Origin: Syntrophomonadaceae bacterium
Lineage (GTDB): Bacteria; Bacillota_D; Dethiobacteria; DTU022; PWGO01
Direction: 5' to 3'
NCBI GenBank assembly: GCA_003554535.1
Contig: PWGT01000047.1
Location: 1-6,384 of the forward strand
Length of the DNA stretch: 6,384 nucleotides
Part shown: piece after piece, positions 1 to 6,061 of the stretch
Position numbering within the stretch: position 1 is the first letter of the stretch
How the letters are laid out: each line of letters begins with the position of its first letter
Program-made: the position numbers and the translations under genes
Notes under the pieces: model-generated
Database searches by the model: none
Told to the model about the DNA's origin: nothing
Seen by the model: the letters and a program-made list of their open reading frames with translations, nothing else

Positions 1-68
1 CCCATTACAGCCAGGTATATGAGAGCGATTACCAGTACAACTATCCAATTTGCATGTTCTTTTTTCAT
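1..68 (-). CDS. N-terminal fragment of a membrane protein (runs off left edge)
   Basis: Reading leftward from an ATG at 68, the frame stays open to the window edge and encodes MKKEHANWIVVLVIALIYL followed by AVMG. That is a short basic start and then a hydrophobic run typical of a first transmembrane helix. A second in-frame ATG lies at 74, but the ribosome binding site AAAGG (about 78-82) sits only 3 nt from it and 9 nt from the ATG at 68, so 68 is preferred. The pattern of a Trp, a hydrophobic helix and then AVMG resembles the start of sodium:solute symporter family proteins, but 23 residues cannot prove this. The gene is divergent from the CapA-family gene. What is seen is the open frame, the ribosome binding site and the hydrophobic segment; the family is a guess. 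Confidence 0.55.
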   Translation of the reverse strand, partial: MKKEHANWIVVLVIALIYLAVM

Positions 69-201
69 CTCCATTTACCTTTCTTCTTAAAACATCTTTT
101 GCAAGTATAGCGTACTTCTCCATTAAAAGGAAAGATAAGTATGGCAATAAGGTGTTCACAATAAGGGAGCTAGCAAATCTGGAATAGTTCTCGAATGAAG
201 G

Positions 202-245
202 CCTTTAAAAGTTTTCGCTCTTGGGTTTTTTAAGGATGTTATAAT
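202..245 (+). promoter_or_regulatory. Extended -10 promoter of the CapA-family gene with adjoining inverted repeat
   Basis: TATAAT at 240-245 is preceded by TG at 237-238, which gives the extended -10 form TGnTATAAT. Transcription would begin near 252, about 24 nt before the start codon. No good -35 box is visible, which fits an extended -10 promoter. Just upstream, CCTTTAAAA (202-210) and TTTTTTAAGG (226-235) form an imperfect inverted repeat abutting the -10 element, which might be an operator. The -10 call is fairly firm; the operator is speculative. Confidence 0.6.
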
Positions 246-260
246 AAATTTAAAAAGAGT

Positions 261-268
261 GGGAGGAG
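261..268 (+). promoter_or_regulatory. Ribosome binding site of the CapA-family gene
   Basis: GGGAGGAG lies 7 nt before the ATG at 276. It supports that start over any internal one. Confidence 0.85.
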
Positions 269-275
269 TTAAGTT

Positions 276-1607
276 ATGCCCCCAAGTAGAAAGCGTGTTA
301 ATAGAAAAAACAGACCTTCCTCAAAACTTAAAAGGATATTTCCATTCTTGTTGGGAGTGATAGGCCTGTTTATTATATTTTATGCCATCCCGGGTAATTT
401 TCTAGATAGCTTTTTAAAAGAGGTGGGGATTGTAGAAGAAACTGGTCCTCCTGTGGAAAAAATGGAAGAAGTGGATTATTCCCTAAATGATAAGGTAAAA
501 CAGGAAGTAAAACAATATGATGAAGCATTGATTATGGCAACTGGAGATGTAATGGCTCATTCCCCCCAGGTCAATCAAGCCTGGAATCCTCAAGAAAATG
601 AATATGATTTTTGTCCTAGTTTCGAATACATAGGCGAATATCTTGATAAAGCTGATGTAGCAGTTGCCAACCTGGAAACAACTCTTGCTGGTGAAGAAAG
701 AGGATATGACGGATATCCTTTTTTCAATGCACCTGATGAGTTGGCTACCAGCTTGAGAAAGGCAGGCTTTGACCTGATATGTACGGCAAATAATCACTCG
801 CTTGACCATGGGAAAGAAGGCTTATATCGTACTATTGATGTACTCGAAGCTGAAGGGCTTAAACCCTTTGGAACTGCTCGCAGTCTTGAAGAAAGAAATA
901 GCCCGCTTATTGCAGATGCTGATGGAATTGATATAGGCTTTTTGGCTTACACCGATAGTACCAATGGAATACCTGTTCCGGATGGAAAGGAGCATATTGT
1001 CAATTTTATAAACCTTGACCAAGACCCTGAATTTGAAGAGACAAAGAATCTTTTTAAGGAAGATATCAAAAGAACAAAAAATGCCGGGGCTGACCTGATA
1101 GCTGTATATATGCACTGGGGATTGGAATATCAGTTTGAGCCCACAGAAGAACAAGAGAAGCTCGCAAAGCTTCTGGCTCAGGCAGGAGCGGATATGGTCC
1201 TGGGGAGCCATCCGCATGTGATTCAGCCCATGGAGCATATAGAAGTAGAGAATAAAGAGGGAGAAAAACATGAGGCATTTGTGGCTTACTCTATGGGAAA
1301 TTTCATTTCAAACCAGCACCGGATTGAAGGTTCTATACCCACTGAAGAAGTTAAATATGGTCAGGTATTAATGGTAAATGCCCGAAAGGATCTCCGCTCA
1401 GGCGAAGCCCATGTGGAAGATGTGGATTACATGCTCACCTGGGTAAACCGGAACTGGAGGCATCGTATTTTACCCTTACATAAGGCTATTGAAAAGGATC
1501 CTGAGAAATATAACATTCCGGCTTACCAGCATGAGCGATTAGAACCAGTATGGGAAAAAACCAGAGAACGGTTAGAAGGCTATACTCCTGCCTTCTCCCC
1601 TTCCTAA
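276..1607 (+). CDS. CapA family protein (PGA_cap, calcineurin-like metallophosphoesterase fold), membrane anchored
   Basis: This is a 443-residue protein of the CapA/PgsA family, named for poly-gamma-glutamate capsule synthesis and anchoring. A basic N-terminus (residues 1-20) and one hydrophobic helix (about 21-39) imply a membrane anchor with the main domain outside the cell. The family motifs occur in order: ATGDVMAH at 88-95 (Asp91 a likely metal ligand), ANLET at 131-135, ANNHSLDHG at 171-179, MHWG at 279-282, GSHPHV at 310-315 and SMGNF at 339-343. The length is normal or slightly long, and the frame is intact. No capB, capC or capE homologue lies next to it: the left neighbour is divergent and the right neighbour convergent, so it is a single-gene unit with its own promoter. 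Solitary CapA-like proteins are common in Bacillota and many have no known role, so a capsule function should not be assumed. A REP-like hairpin 20 bp past the stop may end transcription. Family assignment is strong; substrate is unknown. Confidence 0.9.
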   Translation: MPPSRKRVNRKNRPSSKLKRIFPFLLGVIGLFIIFYAIPGNFLDSFLKEVGIVEETGPPVEKMEEVDYSLNDKVKQEVKQYDEALIMATGDVMAHSPQVNQAWNPQENEYDFCPSFEYIGEYLDKADVAVANLETTLAGEERGYDGYPFFNAPDELATSLRKAGFDLICTANNHSLDHGKEGLYRTIDVLEAEGLKPFGTARSLEERNSPLIADADGIDIGFLAYTDSTNGIPVPDGKEHIVNFINLDQDPEFEETKNLFKEDIKRTKNAGADLIAVYMHWGLEYQFEPTEEQEKLAKLLAQAGADMVLGSHPHVIQPMEHIEVENKEGEKHEAFVAYSMGNFISNQHRIEGSIPTEEVKYGQVLMVNARKDLRSGEAHVEDVDYMLTWVNRNWRHRILPLHKAIEKDPEKYNIPAYQHERLEPVWEKTRERLEGYTPAFSPS

Positions 1608-1626
1608 TTTCTCAAAAACCAAAACC

Positions 1627-1659
1627 GGGACGCGGGGACAGGTCCCTTGTCCCACTTTT
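1627..1659 (+). repeat. REP-like hairpin repeat, copy 1 (also a probable terminator)
   Basis: This is a nested palindrome. GGGAC (1627-1631) pairs with GTCCC (1649-1653), and GGGAC (1635-1639) pairs with GTCCC (1642-1646), around a tiny AG centre and a GCG/TT internal loop. It is followed by ACTTTTT. It starts 20 bp after the CapA-family stop codon, and the G+C-rich stem plus T-run resembles an intrinsic terminator for that gene. It matches copy 2 (reverse strand) at 32 of 33 positions and copy 3 at 30 of 33. It is therefore a dispersed repeat and not a simple gene-specific terminator. Confidence 0.85.
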
Positions 1660-1826
1660 TGCATCAAAGGAACTGTTTTCCTGATTCATTTTCAACCTCC
1701 CTCTTGCGACGGAATCAGAAGGATATAATTGGGACGCAGCAAATGCGCCGTTAAAGCGCAACGTGTTCCACTTATTACAAAATAAGCAAGTGATAGAGGA
1801 AAGAGTTTACTTTCCCGATTATTTAC

Positions 1827-2025
1827 AAACTGAGTAAAGAGAAGCTTAGAATGCGCAAAACAGGCATAATGCTTACGGCGCAGAATTTGAAATTGTGCAC
1901 TAGGCCATAAAGGAACAGGAGGATGGAATGAGCAGAAGCCATAAAGATGCAGGTTGTGCAGAACGCGCAGGTCGAGATGCTTGGCTATGCTCCTAATCGT
2001 ATCGCATAGCTTAAGCATTCCCGCC
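1827..2025 (+). repeat. Noncoding repeat body, copy A
   Basis: Several blocks recur in order near the right edge of the window. The block at 1827-1836 resembles 6138-6147. The block at 1864-1904 matches 6183-6224, with identical GCATAATGCT, GGCGCAGAA and TGTGCACTAGG joined by diverged linkers. GCGCAGGTCG (1965-1974) equals 6374-6383, and 2002-2025 matches 6038-6061 at 20 of 24 positions. The linkers differ by one nucleotide, which would shift any reading frame, so the element is judged noncoding. Its relation to the flanking hairpin repeats suggests one composite element. The boundaries are approximate. Confidence 0.65.
1977..2018. repeat. Strong imperfect hairpin within repeat body A
   Basis: ATGCTT (1977-1982) pairs with AAGCAT (2013-2018), and GCTATGC (1984-1990) pairs with GCATAGC (2004-2010). 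Together they give 13 base pairs with a small G/TT internal loop and a 13-nt terminal loop. It has no T-run on either side, so it is not an obvious terminator. A counterpart with a different stem sequence occurs at 6014-6054. Confidence 0.7.
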
Positions 2026-2053
2026 TGCGCCAGTATCCCCTATTTACCCCTGG

Positions 2054-2090
2054 CACTAAAACTCTGTGGTAGTGAAAAAAACTTTTAGTG
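2054..2090. repeat. Small inverted repeat
   Basis: CACTAAAA (2054-2061) and TTTTAGTG (2083-2090) are perfect 8-bp arms with a 21-nt spacer. A run of A precedes the right arm and GGGG overlaps its end. It lies between repeat body A and hairpin copy 2. Its function is unknown; it could be a remnant of the element or a weak structure in the 3' RNA. Confidence 0.4.
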
Positions 2091-2157
2091 GGGCAATTAA
2101 TATGATTCCAGTGCCACATCGCAAAAAAGAGACGAGGATCTTTATCTTTGTGCCTTG

Positions 2158-2190
2158 AAAAGTGGGACAAGGGACCTGTCCCTGCGTCCC
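2158..2190 (-). repeat. REP-like hairpin repeat, copy 2 (inverted; probable terminator of the hydrolase gene)
   Basis: Read on the minus strand this is copy 1 with one substitution (GGGACGCA instead of GGGACGCG), ending in CCCACTTTT. It begins 20 bp after the stop codon of the convergent hydrolase gene, in the orientation expected of an intrinsic terminator for that gene. With copy 1 it brackets the spacer as an inverted pair, similar in layout to a BIME built from two REP units. Confidence 0.85.
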
Positions 2191-2210
2191 TATGCATGCA
2201 GAAGAAGAAT

Positions 2211-3959
2211 TTATGGTTGTTCAAACAAATCCACGAATTCTTTTAATGTTAGAAGGCGCCAATCTTCCACTTCAATTTTTCCGCTTGCCAAAATGCTAAC
2301 TGGACTGGAAACTCCAGCAGCAAGCTCTTTCCAGGCATTTTCCTCGACGTTGACTACCAGATCTGCGTCTGGCAGCTCTTCTTGCCTAAGCTCAGCTACT
2401 CCTTGGCGAATTATAATAGAATAAACTTCTCCCGTGTCAACTATGTTAAAGGTAGCTTTTATATTTTTTTCGGAGCTTGCTTCGGGATCTAACTGAACGG
2501 TCATGGCTTGAAAAAAATCTTCTATAGGAACATTGCGAGCTGCACCCTTGCTAATATCAAAATCTCCCAGTTCAATTTTACCTGCTATTTCATATGCCTG
2601 AGAAAAGTAATAATTGCGAACATTGGTGTTATAACTTTCTTCGCCCAGGCGAAAAAGGGCTTTAACTAGAATTTCTTTTCCATTCTCATTTTTTTCTTCA
2701 GCGTGTATTGCCATCTGAGCTAATTCGGCAGCCCACTGGTAATTTTCATTATTAAAAGCTTCTTCTGCTTCTTTGATCAGGTTTTCAGTTCCTCCAACCA
2801 TGTCAGCTATTTTTTCTGATCTTTCCCATTCGGGAAGGGGATCGAGATTAACTGCATTTCCATCGAACCATCCCAGGTATCGATCATAGATGGTTCGAAC
2901 GGCATGAGAAATCTTGCCATAAAACTCCTTTGTTTCAGGATGTTGAGCTAGGTGGGGAGGGAGTTGTATGCTATCCACCAGTTCGTCTCTCGTTTTTCCT
3001 TGATTGGCTCCGCGAACAACTGCATCGTGAATGTACTGAATAGAATCCCTGTATACTGTAAGGGTTTCTTCTATCTCTTCCTTTCCCGTAATTGGCTCAG
3101 CATGGCTGGGAACTAGATATTCTGCATCCAGGCTTCTCATTTTGTCCAAAGAATTAACCCAATGGGTAACTTCGCGGGGAGCAGAACCTCTTATGGTGTA
3201 TAAGTTGGGAAAGGCTGGGTAATAATTGTCTCCCGGGAAAAGCGTTTTTTCTTCGGGGAGCCAAATCATTAGTTGATCTTTTGTCTCACCTGGTGCATGT
3301 TTAAGAACAAATTTTGTTTCACCTATTTCCAGGGATAACTCTTCTTCAAATAATTTTGTAGGCTGTATATAATCGGGGATTTTATGATGATCAAAGTGCA
3401 TTACAGGACCCAAGCCATGGGTTATAACGTATTCTTCCGGCAATTCGGAACCAAACTGTCGAATACCTCTAGTGTTAAGAATATCTCTTAAGATTACTTG
3501 TTCAGAAAAAAAATCATAATGATTAGCTTGAGCATATACTTCAAAATCTTCGGATGTTTTTTCAGCAAACACCGGTGAACCGTATATATGATCAGGGTGG
3601 GCATGTGTGTAAATTATGGCTCGCGTGGAAGTATCACCGATTTCCCCCAGATCTTCTTTTATTTTCTCAGCAGCTTCCACACATTCGGTAGTATCAATAA
3701 TAACATTACCTTCTGTGGTTTCAATAACGATTACGTTAGCAAGGGCATATCCTATGGCTACGTGGATGCCATCTTTAACTTCTTTAATCCTTTTATCAAA
3801 CCTCTCTTTGTGTTCATAAAGGGCTTCACTTGGGTCCTCAAACTTAGGTTCAGGAATTTCTACTTTTTTCTCATCAGTTAAATCAAATACCCCACTATAG
3901 TTCACCACCAGGATTAAAAGCAAAAGGATACTGACAAAAATAATAATACCTTTCTTCAA
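2211..3959 (-). CDS. Alkylsulfatase-type metallo-beta-lactamase-fold hydrolase, membrane anchored
   Basis: The protein has 582 residues in the SdsA1/YjcS/BDS1 alkylsulfatase family, which cleaves sulfate esters of alkyl chains using two metal ions. An N-terminal hydrophobic helix (about residues 4-20) has no lipobox Cys, so it is either an uncleaved anchor or a signal peptide. The metallo-beta-lactamase domain holds THAHPDH (118-124), HAPGET (221-226), PGDN with Asp244, an RGSAPRE stretch ending at Glu263, and PSHAEP with His286. The dimerisation domain (about 300-385) shows LPPHLA, FYGKISHAVR and YLGWFDGN. A C-terminal SCP2-like domain follows (about 475-582). From memory, alkylsulfatases usually read AEN where this one reads GDN, so a metal ligand may be Asp instead of Glu. 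The start is TTG at 3959, chosen for an ideal AGGAGG 8 nt upstream. Family assignment is firm. Activity on alkyl sulfates is inferred, and another ester or phosphonate-type substrate is possible. Confidence 0.88.
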   Translation of the reverse strand: MKKGIIIFVSILLLLILVVNYSGVFDLTDEKKVEIPEPKFEDPSEALYEHKERFDKRIKEVKDGIHVAIGYALANVIVIETTEGNVIIDTTECVEAAEKIKEDLGEIGDTSTRAIIYTHAHPDHIYGSPVFAEKTSEDFEVYAQANHYDFFSEQVILRDILNTRGIRQFGSELPEEYVITHGLGPVMHFDHHKIPDYIQPTKLFEEELSLEIGETKFVLKHAPGETKDQLMIWLPEEKTLFPGDNYYPAFPNLYTIRGSAPREVTHWVNSLDKMRSLDAEYLVPSHAEPITGKEEIEETLTVYRDSIQYIHDAVVRGANQGKTRDELVDSIQLPPHLAQHPETKEFYGKISHAVRTIYDRYLGWFDGNAVNLDPLPEWERSEKIADMVGGTENLIKEAEEAFNNENYQWAAELAQMAIHAEEKNENGKEILVKALFRLGEESYNTNVRNYYFSQAYEIAGKIELGDFDISKGAARNVPIEDFFQAMTVQLDPEASSEKNIKATFNIVDTGEVYSIIIRQGVAELRQEELPDADLVVNVEENAWKELAAGVSSPVSILASGKIEVEDWRLLTLKEFVDLFEQP

Positions 3960-3967
3960 AACTATAA

Positions 3968-3973
3968 CCTCCT
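3968..3973 (-). promoter_or_regulatory. Ribosome binding site that fixes a TTG start
   Basis: AGGAGG on the minus strand lies 8 nt before the TTG at 3959-3957. No ATG is nearby in frame, and the codons after the TTG (MKKGIIIF) look like a true N-terminus with a membrane helix. Confidence 0.8.
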
Positions 3974-4001
3974 ATCCTGTGGAATGAAAATGTTTTTTTG
4001 A

Positions 4002-4050
4002 TTATGGAAAATATTACAACTCTATAAGCTCTATAGTCTATTTTCCATAA
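4002..4050. promoter_or_regulatory. Perfect 12-bp inverted repeat, candidate operator of the hydrolase gene
   Basis: TTATGGAAAATA (4002-4013) and TATTTTCCATAA (4039-4050) are exact reverse complements separated by 25 nt. The spacer contains two TATAGA words on the minus strand, possible weak -10 elements. The near arm lies about 43 bp upstream of the hydrolase start. Two operator half-sites bracketing a promoter would suit a dimeric or looping regulator. An RNA hairpin with a long loop is the alternative. There is no adjacent T-run in the leftward direction to suggest a terminator. Confidence 0.55.
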
Positions 4051-4234
4051 CAAAATTAGAAGCACAGCAAAGTTATTCTTCGAAGTTTTTTTTAAAATCA
4101 CAATTCATGTGAAAGCATAATTTGATAAACTGTCAAACATATTATAATTTTACTATTTTTTTATTAATTTATACAGAGGATTTTACTTGCTAATATTGAT
4201 ACATCCTTATTAATGAATTTTATGGTTTCAAACA

Positions 4235-4264
4235 TTGTTTTTAGAATAAACATTGTAATATAAG
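4235..4264 (+). promoter_or_regulatory. Possible sigma-A-like promoter of the zinc finger gene
   Basis: TTGTTT (4235-4240) and TATAAG (4259-4264) are separated by 18 nt. An overlapping TAATAT (4256-4261) could serve as -10 with 15-nt spacing. Transcription would begin about 40 nt before the start codon. The boxes are only moderate matches in very A+T-rich DNA, so this is tentative. Confidence 0.4.
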
Positions 4265-4296
4265 TAAAAAATAGAACCTCAAAATAATTAACCATG

Positions 4297-4301
4297 AGGA
4301 G
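4297..4301 (+). promoter_or_regulatory. Ribosome binding site deciding the zinc finger gene start
   Basis: AGGAG lies 8 nt before the ATG at 4310. An in-frame GTG at 4301 would overlap this site, so the ATG at 4310 is taken as the start, giving 150 residues. Confidence 0.75.
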
Positions 4302-4309
4302 TGGAGATA

Positions 4310-4762
4310 ATGGATAGAGAAAGCCTTCGTGAAAGCTTAATCAAGGAAAAATTTGTCCTTACCGAAAAATTGCGCGCAAAACAGAGTGACAGCAAAGATA
4401 ATTCACTTTCAGAAAGTGCTTCTGAACTCTCTGTGGTGGATAACCATCCTGCAGATACAGGAAGTGATGCTTTTGAGAGAAGCAAAGATTTGTCTCTCAA
4501 GGAGAAAGATTTTATTCTTTTGCAAAACATAGAACGAGCTCTTAATAAATTAGAATTAGGAGAATACGGCATGTGTGAAAGCTGCGGAAATCCTATTAAA
4601 GAAGAACGCTTAGAAGTAATACCTCATACTCGATTTTGCTATTTTTGCCAGGAGGCATTAGAAAGAGAAAAAGATAGGGGAGGAAGCACAAGGCCTGTAG
4701 AAGAAGAAATATTTAATTTTTCATTAATAGATAAAGAAGAAACCAAGGAGGATGAAGGTTAA
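4310..4762 (+). CDS. YteA-like TraR/DksA-family C4 zinc finger protein, short form
   Basis: This is a 150-residue protein. It has a charged N-terminal helix (about 1-25), then a Ser-rich linker, then DNHPAD (44-49), a motif of YteA-like proteins, then a helix into GEYGMCESCG. The zinc finger is complete: Cys89 and Cys92, then Cys110 and Cys113. After it comes RPVEEEIF (128-135), which resembles the opening of the C-terminal region of YteA, but the protein ends 15 residues later in an acidic tail. DksA/TraR proteins bind RNA polymerase through its secondary channel. YteA members are associated with endospore formers and have no firm function. From memory, typical YteA is longer and lacks most of the four Cys, so this is either a short relative or a separate branch. 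It is a single-gene unit, convergent with the channel gene. Family is secure; role in sporulation or transcription is inferred. Confidence 0.85.
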   Translation: MDRESLRESLIKEKFVLTEKLRAKQSDSKDNSLSESASELSVVDNHPADTGSDAFERSKDLSLKEKDFILLQNIERALNKLELGEYGMCESCGNPIKEERLEVIPHTRFCYFCQEALEREKDRGGSTRPVEEEIFNFSLIDKEETKEDEG

Positions 4763-4778
4763 ATGTAAGCCATTTACC
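4757..4778. terminator. Weak hairpin at the convergent gene ends
   Basis: GGTTAAATG (4757-4765) and CATTTACC (4771-4778) pair with one bulged T around TAAGC. The stem overlaps the stop codon of the zinc finger gene and sits in the 28-bp gap before the channel gene's stop. No T-run follows on either strand, so a role as a terminator is doubtful. Confidence 0.25.
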
Positions 4779-4790
4779 CCTTGAGTTACC

Positions 4791-5876
4791 TTACCTGTTT
4801 GTGTCCTGCGACTTGGAAATTATTGTTCTTCTTGGGTAAGGAATCTCTATTTCGTGATCATCCAGGGCTTGCTTGAATCTTTTGCGCAATTCCCTTTCTA
4901 CAGCCCATTGTTCGCCGGGGGTGGTTTTAACAACAGTTCTTATGCTTACGTATGATTCACCTATTTCTATTACTCCTTGCACTAATGGTTCTTCTTTAAT
5001 ATCTTCTAATTCCTGATTTGCTCTTTGCCCGGTTATTGTTAGCACCGAAATGGCTTTATCTATATCTTCCTCATGGGCGATATTCATAATTACAACAGCT
5101 AAAATTTCATTTCTGCTAAAGTTTGTGACTTTGCTTATTTCACCATTGGGAATTGTATGAAGCTCTCCTGTCCATTCTTGTATTTGGGTAGTTCTTAAGC
5201 CTAATTCTATAACAGTGCCAGTGACTGCAGATATAGTAATATATTCTCCTACATTATACTGTTCTTCAAAAATTATAAAAAAGCCTGAAATAATGTCGCG
5301 AACAAGGTTTTGAGCACCGAAGCTAATCCCCAACCCCAAAACTCCGACTCCAGCAAGAATAGATCCTGTATTAATTCCGAAAGCATCCAGCATCATGATG
5401 CCAGCAATAAAATAAATTACATATGTCAGGAGGCTCTTCATAAGGCTGCTTAAAGTCAAGCGTCTTGCTTCTTTAATCATGGCCCTGGAATTGTGGCCAT
5501 TTAATAAATTGTCAATAAGCATTTTCCCCAATTTTAGCGTTATATTGGCAAGAATTATTATACCGATTATTTTAACTATTATAATAAACCCTTGTCTTAT
5601 ATGTTCTATTTCTAAAATGTCAACTCCAAAAATTTCTAAAGACAAAATAATAATCATTAATATCAATCCGTATTGTAATAGTGTTTTAAGTGCCAATATT
5701 AAATTGCTTTTAACTTCTTCCTGTTGAGATCCTGTGTCTTCTTTTTTAGCTAATTTGTTAATTAACATTAGTCCGCATTTATTAATAAAAAAACCTGTCA
5801 CAAGAAGAAGTAATATTTTAAGCAGATTATAGCCTGTTGTTAGGTAATCACTTTCCAATAATGAATCTAACTCCAA
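4791..5876 (-). CDS. Small-conductance mechanosensitive channel, MscS family
   Basis: The protein has 361 residues from the chosen start. MscS channels open under membrane tension and release solutes during hypo-osmotic shock. Hydrophobic helices fall at about 17-36, 60-83, 96-115 and 149-164. The pore-lining helix (about 171-203) shows the Gly/Ala pattern AGVGVLGLGISFGAQNLVRD. The beta domain follows (about 207-255) with VGEYITI, GTVIELGLRTT and IPNG, then an alpha/beta C-terminal domain. With five helices it has two more than E. coli MscS. The start is TTG at 5876 because AGGAG (5885-5889) lies 8 nt upstream. An in-frame ATG at 5912 would add 12 residues but has no proper ribosome binding site. 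A promoter is visible at 5970-5997, so the gene is probably monocistronic. Family is certain; the start is the open point. Confidence 0.9.
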   Translation of the reverse strand: MELDSLLESDYLTTGYNLLKILLLLVTGFFINKCGLMLINKLAKKEDTGSQQEEVKSNLILALKTLLQYGLILMIIILSLEIFGVDILEIEHIRQGFIIIVKIIGIIILANITLKLGKMLIDNLLNGHNSRAMIKEARRLTLSSLMKSLLTYVIYFIAGIMMLDAFGINTGSILAGVGVLGLGISFGAQNLVRDIISGFFIIFEEQYNVGEYITISAVTGTVIELGLRTTQIQEWTGELHTIPNGEISKVTNFSRNEILAVVIMNIAHEEDIDKAISVLTITGQRANQELEDIKEEPLVQGVIEIGESYVSIRTVVKTTPGEQWAVERELRKRFKQALDDHEIEIPYPRRTIISKSQDTNR

Positions 5877-5969
5877 TTCCAAAGCTCCTTTCAAGTAACT
5901 TTTTTGTTCCATACCTATGCAGGTCTATTGCATGAAGCGTTTTGTAAGATTTTGCAGTAATAAGCATGC

Positions 5970-5997
5970 ATTATATCCCTCTATTTTTAATTAGCAA
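5970..5997 (-). promoter_or_regulatory. Sigma-A-type promoter of the MscS gene
   Basis: On the minus strand, TTGCTA (5997-5992) and a perfect TATAAT (5975-5970) are separated by 16 nt. Transcription would begin near 5963, leaving a leader of about 87 nt before the TTG start. The leader contains several TGCAT words and the short palindrome ACCTATGCAGGT (5913-5924), of unknown meaning. Confidence 0.6.
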
Positions 5998-6013
5998 ACT
6001 GTTTAATATAATT

Positions 6014-6061
6014 ATGCTTTAGAATTCTCGCTTTATGTCGCATATCTAAAACATTCCCACC
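6014..6061 (+). repeat. Repeat tail segment with hairpin, next to hairpin repeat copy 3
   Basis: The segment 6038-6061 matches 2002-2025 at 20 of 24 positions. ATGCTTTAG (6014-6022) can pair with CTAAAACAT (6046-6054) at 8 of 9 positions, mirroring the hairpin of copy A although much of the stem differs. Here the segment directly abuts hairpin repeat copy 3, while in copy A about 130 bp separate it from copy 2. Confidence 0.55.

Larger units (their letters stand above)
1608..2210. other. 603-bp gene-free spacer between convergent genes, filled by a dispersed repeat element
   Basis: No credible gene is present. The spacer is bounded by inverted 33-bp hairpin repeats (1627-1659 and 2158-2190). 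Between them are a short fragment GGGACGCAG (1731-1739) that matches the hairpin's outer arm, a body that is related to the right end of the window (about 1827-2025), a strong hairpin (1977-2018) and a smaller hairpin (2054-2090). It looks richer in G+C than the other spacers by eye. Words such as GCGCA, TGCAG and GCGCAG recur at irregular spacing from about 1730 to 2030. Confidence 0.75.
3960..4309. other. 350-bp A+T-rich divergent regulatory spacer
   Basis: This separates the hydrolase gene (leftward) from the zinc finger gene (rightward). It holds the hydrolase ribosome binding site, a perfect 12-bp inverted repeat (4002-4050), a small TTTGA-N7-TCAAA inverted repeat (4121-4137) and possible rightward promoters (4235-4264, or TTGATA 4122-4127 with TATAAT 4143-4148, 15-nt spacing). 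I find no gene or RNA family in it. Confidence 0.6.

Noticed and set aside
1692..2018. Minus-strand open frame of 108 codons inside the repeat-filled spacer
   Set aside because: It lacks a ribosome binding site and a recognisable domain. Its partial resemblance to another frame at 5987-6220 follows from the DNA repeat, and an indel in the best-conserved block shifts the frame between copies.
1608..2210. Complete insertion sequence bounded by the inverted 33-bp repeats
   Set aside because: There is no transposase frame between them and no evident target-site duplication, so only a non-autonomous element or REP pair can be supported.
2155..2424. Plus-strand open frame beginning at hairpin copy 2
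   Set aside because: It lies antisense to the 3' end of the well-supported hydrolase gene and starts within the repeat.
4114..4136. Consensus -35 TTGACA on the minus strand (4136-4131) as the hydrolase promoter
   Set aside because: No acceptable -10 box lies at 16-18 nt; the expected position reads TTCACA.
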